From a virus, in the IMG/VR virus record IMGVR_UViG_3300017755_000003, positions 1 through 64,000 of that record: a DNA stretch of 64,000 nucleotides; one strand, given 5' to 3'. The position numbers and the translations under genes are program-made. Positions 61,298-64,000 of the stretch are shown here, piece after piece. The notes under the pieces are model-generated. The model was not told where the DNA came from, did not search any database, and saw only the letters and a program-made list of their open reading frames with translations. Each line of letters opens with the position of its first letter. Positions within the stretch are counted from its first letter, which is position 1.

Positions 61298-61926
61298 TGA
61301 AAGCAAAAGATATTTACAAAAAAATTGATTCATTAAATGAAGCTGTAAACATGAGCATTTCGATGTCAGGTGAAACTGCTGATGACGTAGCAACATTAAT
61401 GAAGATGGTAAAGGACGCAGGCGGTAAGCCAGAGATAATGGCGCCTATGCCGAAACTGTCACCAAGAGATGACATAGAAAAAAGTTTAAAGGTAATGGAT
61501 TTACCTATGCCACCAAAAGATGGTCCAGAGATGGGCGACATGGAGCCAGGTTGCGAAGATGAAGTAGCACAAGAAGGCGAAGGCGAATGGGACAATTCAC
61601 CAGATGAGCAACACCAAGACACAGCTTATATGCAAAATGATTTAGCAGGTGGATTAAACAGACAGAAAAAATCTTATCCAAAAGTTGCAGGCGGAGATAA
61701 TCCAATGGCACTTGAAGATGAAATTAGAGCTGAGCTACACGCAAAACTTTCAGAAGTAATGAAAGAAGATAAAGAAGCTAAATTTGACGAAGCTGGTTGT
61801 GGAAAGAAAATGAAAAAACTTAACGCAAGTGGCTGTACAAAAAACGAAATGAAGAAAAAAATAACTGCTGAGTATGGTTGCGATAGTAAGAAGTTTGAAA
61901 AACTATACGCAAGTCATTGCGGTTAA
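61297..61926 (+). CDS. conserved acidic protein with cysteine-bearing C-terminus
   Basis: A 209-residue protein. Residues 19-45 (MSISMSGETADDVATLMKMV) form a short helical module I recall in related phages. It is followed by an acidic Pro/Gly/Met-rich linker (PPKDGPEMGDMEPGCEDEVA) and a basic helical end with four regularly placed cysteines (AGCGKKMKKLNASGC; YGCDSKK; SHCG), possibly a small zinc-like knot. Coupled to the preceding gene. A terminator-like hairpin follows. Function unknown. Confidence 0.72.
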   Translation: MKAKDIYKKIDSLNEAVNMSISMSGETADDVATLMKMVKDAGGKPEIMAPMPKLSPRDDIEKSLKVMDLPMPPKDGPEMGDMEPGCEDEVAQEGEGEWDNSPDEQHQDTAYMQNDLAGGLNRQKKSYPKVAGGDNPMALEDEIRAELHAKLSEVMKEDKEAKFDEAGCGKKMKKLNASGCTKNEMKKKITAEYGCDSKKFEKLYASHCG

Positions 61927-61929
61927 TTA

Positions 61930-61981
61930 ACTAATTTCCTCCCAATTAGTAAAACCAAATAGCGTCTTCGGACGCTATTTT
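61930..61981 (+). terminator. tandem hairpins before terminase large subunit
   Basis: First hairpin ACTAATT/AATTAGT (61930-61950, loop TCCTCCC). Second is a 10-bp stem AAATAGCGTC/GACGCTATTT with TTCG loop (61957-61980) ending in TTTT. The second is a good Rho-independent terminator with a short U-tract; gp17 therefore relies on its own promoter. Confidence 0.82.
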
Positions 61982-61985
61982 CACC

Positions 61986-61993
61986 TATAAATA
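61986..61993 (+). promoter_or_regulatory. T4-type late promoter element TATAAATA (gp17)
   Basis: Perfect TATAAATACTAGT then ATG 61999. The predicted first base of the transcript is the A of the start codon; no ribosome site exists between terminator and ATG. Confidence 0.85.
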
Positions 61994-61998
61994 CTAGT

Positions 61999-63591
61999 AT
62001 GGCAACTACAAAAAGTCTAGACGGTGTTCTAACCAAAAAAGCACACCAACGTGAAAAGTTTAATGAAGCAGGAATTGAGGAACTAAAGAAATGTATAGAT
62101 CCTGATACAGGGTATCTATATTTTTGTCAAAAGTTTTTTCATATACAACATCCTGTTGACGGAAAGGTTATGTTTGATCCTTTTCAGTATCAAGAACGTT
62201 TACTAGAAAGTTATCACAATCACAGATTTAATATTAATATGTTGCCAAGACAAAGTGGCAAGACAACTACTGCCGCGGCATACTTGTTATGGTATGCTAT
62301 GTTTCATCCAGATCAAACAATACTAATTGCCGCACACAAATACACAGGTGCTCAAGAGATCATGCAACGTATTAGATACGGATATGAATTATGTCCTGAT
62401 AGCATTAGGGCAGGTGTAACAAACTACAACAAAGGTTCAATGGAATTTGAGAATGGTAGTAGAATAGTTAGTGCTACTACAACAGGTAACACAGGAAGAG
62501 GTATGTCAATATCTTTACTATACTGTGATGAGTTTGCATTTGTTAATCCAAGTATTGCAGATGAATTTTGGACTTCGATATCTCCAACACTAGCAACAGG
62601 TGGTCGTGCAATTATCACAAGCACACCTAACTCAGATGAAGATACGTTTGCTATTATATGGAAAGAATCACAAAACAAGTTTGATGAAAGTGGCAACGAA
62701 AGTTTAATAGGTACTAACGGCTTTCATGGCTTTACTGCTAAATGGGACGAACATCCTGATAGAGATGAAGACTGGGCTAAAGTAGAAGTAGGTAGAATTG
62801 GTGAAGAAAGATTTAGACGCGAGTATGGTTGTGAATTCTTAGTTTATGACGAAACACTTATTAACAGTATTAAACTTTCTAGTTTAGAAGGTACCGAGCC
62901 TACAATGAATATGGGGCAAACACGTTGGTATGGTAAGCCAGAAGGTAATAGCACTTATGTTGTTGCACTAGATCCTGCTATGGGAACAGGTGGCGACTTT
63001 GCCGCTATTGAAGTATTTGAATTGCCAACATATAAACAAGTTGCTGAATGGCGACACAACACTACACCAATACCTGCACAGATAAGAATATTAAAAGACA
63101 TTTGTAATTATATAAAAGAATGCTGTCAAAATGATGGACAAAACATCTATTGGTCAGTAGAAAACAACAGCATCGGAGAAGGTGCATTGATAGTTATTAG
63201 AGACATGGGCGAAGAGAATATACCAGGTATGTGTGTATCAGAACCCATTAGAAAAGGTCATGTACGTAAGTTTAGAAAAGGATTTAACACTACACACAGC
63301 ACAAAGATAAGTGCTTGTACTAGATTAAAAAACATGGTTGAAAACGACAAGCTAACAATAAACAGCAAAGTATTAATAAGTGAACTTAAGGCTTTTGTTG
63401 CTAGTGGTAGTAGTTTTAAAGCAAAACCAGGTGAAACAGACGATCTAGTGAGTGCTTGTTTACTGAGTATGCGTATCATGGCAGTATTAAAAGATTGGGA
63501 TCCTAGAGTGTATGAAACCTTCAATCAAGCGGATACAGGCGACGATGCAACACCGCCCATGCCTATATTTGTTTCAACAAACATAAGATAA
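61999..63591 (+). CDS. 17: terminase large subunit gp17
   Basis: ATPase-nuclease that pumps DNA into the prohead and cuts the concatemer. 530 residues (T4: 610). FDPFQYQERLLESYHNHRFN, Walker A PRQSGKT (residues 83-89), Walker B LLYCDE near 172-177, and coupling motif TSTPN near 215. The RNase H-like nuclease begins VVALDPAMGTGGDFAAIEVF (first Asp), SVENNSIGEG (second acidic) and GETDDLVSACLLSMRIM (last Asp). All catalytic residues are present. The start codon lies at the predicted transcription start; translation is probably leaderless. Confidence 0.97.
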   Translation: MATTKSLDGVLTKKAHQREKFNEAGIEELKKCIDPDTGYLYFCQKFFHIQHPVDGKVMFDPFQYQERLLESYHNHRFNINMLPRQSGKTTTAAAYLLWYAMFHPDQTILIAAHKYTGAQEIMQRIRYGYELCPDSIRAGVTNYNKGSMEFENGSRIVSATTTGNTGRGMSISLLYCDEFAFVNPSIADEFWTSISPTLATGGRAIITSTPNSDEDTFAIIWKESQNKFDESGNESLIGTNGFHGFTAKWDEHPDRDEDWAKVEVGRIGEERFRREYGCEFLVYDETLINSIKLSSLEGTEPTMNMGQTRWYGKPEGNSTYVVALDPAMGTGGDFAAIEVFELPTYKQVAEWRHNTTPIPAQIRILKDICNYIKECCQNDGQNIYWSVENNSIGEGALIVIRDMGEENIPGMCVSEPIRKGHVRKFRKGFNTTHSTKISACTRLKNMVENDKLTINSKVLISELKAFVASGSSFKAKPGETDDLVSACLLSMRIMAVLKDWDPRVYETFNQADTGDDATPPMPIFVSTNIR

Positions 63592-63594
63592 ATA
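63587..63594 (+). promoter_or_regulatory. T4-type late promoter element GATAAATA (63600 gene)
   Basis: GATAAATAGTTAT then ATG 63600, overlapping the gp17 stop codon. The A of the start codon is the predicted first base of the transcript. Confidence 0.75.
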
Positions 63595-63599
63595 GTTAT

Positions 63600-64000
63600 A
63601 TGAGCAATATGAACAATATATCAGATCAGCTATTTGCTAAGATTAGAGGCAGATTTCCATCAGTTACAATCGGTGACGAAAACGGAGTTGTAACAGACGA
63701 GCCTAAGTTAGCACGTTATTTTGACTTTGACTACAAAGTAGGCGAAGATTCATTAGGTAAAGTAAGTGTGTCACTTACTGAAAAAGAAGTTGCTGTAACA
63801 TACAACAACACTTTTGTAAGCGAACAGCCAGATAGCATCAAAGGACAGTGGTACGATTTTCTAAAAGAATTAAGATCGTTTTCCAAAAGAAATATGCTTA
63901 ACTTTGATACACGTGATATAACAAAAAGTAATCTTGATAAAAGAGATTACTCACACTTAACTAAACAGAACGATACTGCCGGAGACAAAACAATGAGTGA
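63600..64000 (+). CDS. conserved protein after terminase (3' end outside window)
   Basis: At least 133 codons, open to the window end. N-terminus MSNMNNISDQLFAKIRGRFP, then a beta-rich part (VTIGDENGVVTDEPKLARYF, FDYKVGEDSLGKVSVSLTEK) and EQPDSIKGQWYDFLKELRSF, RNMLNFDTRDITKSNLDK. It resembles a conserved protein I recall next to structural genes of marine T4-like phages; no activity is known to me. No ribosome site; predicted leaderless. The missing C-terminus prevents a better call. Confidence 0.75.
   Translation, partial: MSNMNNISDQLFAKIRGRFPSVTIGDENGVVTDEPKLARYFDFDYKVGEDSLGKVSVSLTEKEVAVTYNNTFVSEQPDSIKGQWYDFLKELRSFSKRNMLNFDTRDITKSNLDKRDYSHLTKQNDTAGDKTMS

Overview
The window is a contiguous piece of the late (virion) region of a large tailed phage of the T4 superfamily: a contractile-tailed myovirus with AT-rich DNA. 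It carries recognisable T4-type gp20, gp21, gp22, gp23, gp15, gp14, gp13, gp18, gp19, gp4, gp16 and gp17, plus a deoxynucleoside monophosphate kinase like T4 gp1. The style of the accessory genes (very long beta-rich fibre proteins, a glutamine riboswitch of the downstream-peptide type, nucleotide-sugar genes, 2OG-oxygenase-like genes) resembles marine T4-like phages of cyanobacteria and of SAR11-type bacteria. The host cannot be read from the sequence. No tRNA gene, integrase, CRISPR array or insertion sequence was seen.

Layout. 1-6302 (+): head module, with portal (5' end outside the window), a small conserved gene, a Rossmann-like unknown, an acidic core protein, prohead protease, scaffold and major capsid protein, closed by a strong UUCG terminator. 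6366-7037: a regulatory island with a glutamine riboswitch before a 63-residue protein, a sigma70-type promoter driving about 240 bases of GC-rich apparently non-coding RNA, and a late promoter with a folded leader. 7038-30335 (+): decoration, fibre and adhesin genes, including fibres of 1773 and 2106 residues and a cassette of three cysteine/glycine-rich proteins with two chaperone-like partners. 30409-34634 (+): a glycan-type block (GT9-like transferase, SGNH-like protein, NodU/CmcH carbamoyltransferase, methyltransferase). 34731-44855 (+): three more fibre-type proteins, one with a cupredoxin-like C-terminus and one of 2454 residues with tandem repeats.

44856-51852 (-): neck genes gp14 and gp15 head a run of overlapping or abutting genes that continues into Nudix, HldE, HldD, cupin and two 2OG-oxygenase-like genes. 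51901-64000 (+, except one HNH-like gene): gp13, nucleotide kinase, sheath, tube, a second tube-like protein, gp4, gp16, two unknowns, terminase gp17 and a truncated unknown.

The genes work together as a virion factory with a sugar-chemistry sideline. HldE and HldD would make an ADP-heptose that the GT9-like enzyme at 30409 could transfer; the carbamoyltransferase, SGNH protein, methyltransferase and oxygenases could decorate a glycan. Late expression appears to use NATAAATA-type elements (with NCTAAATA and NGTAAATA variants), as in T4. At five genes the A of the start codon lies exactly where the transcript should begin, and at two more within a few bases, which predicts leaderless late mRNAs. 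Across the whole window I found no GCAGC or GCTGC pentamer, and Ala-Ala codon pairs are written around it; this suggests selection against a GCWGC restriction site.
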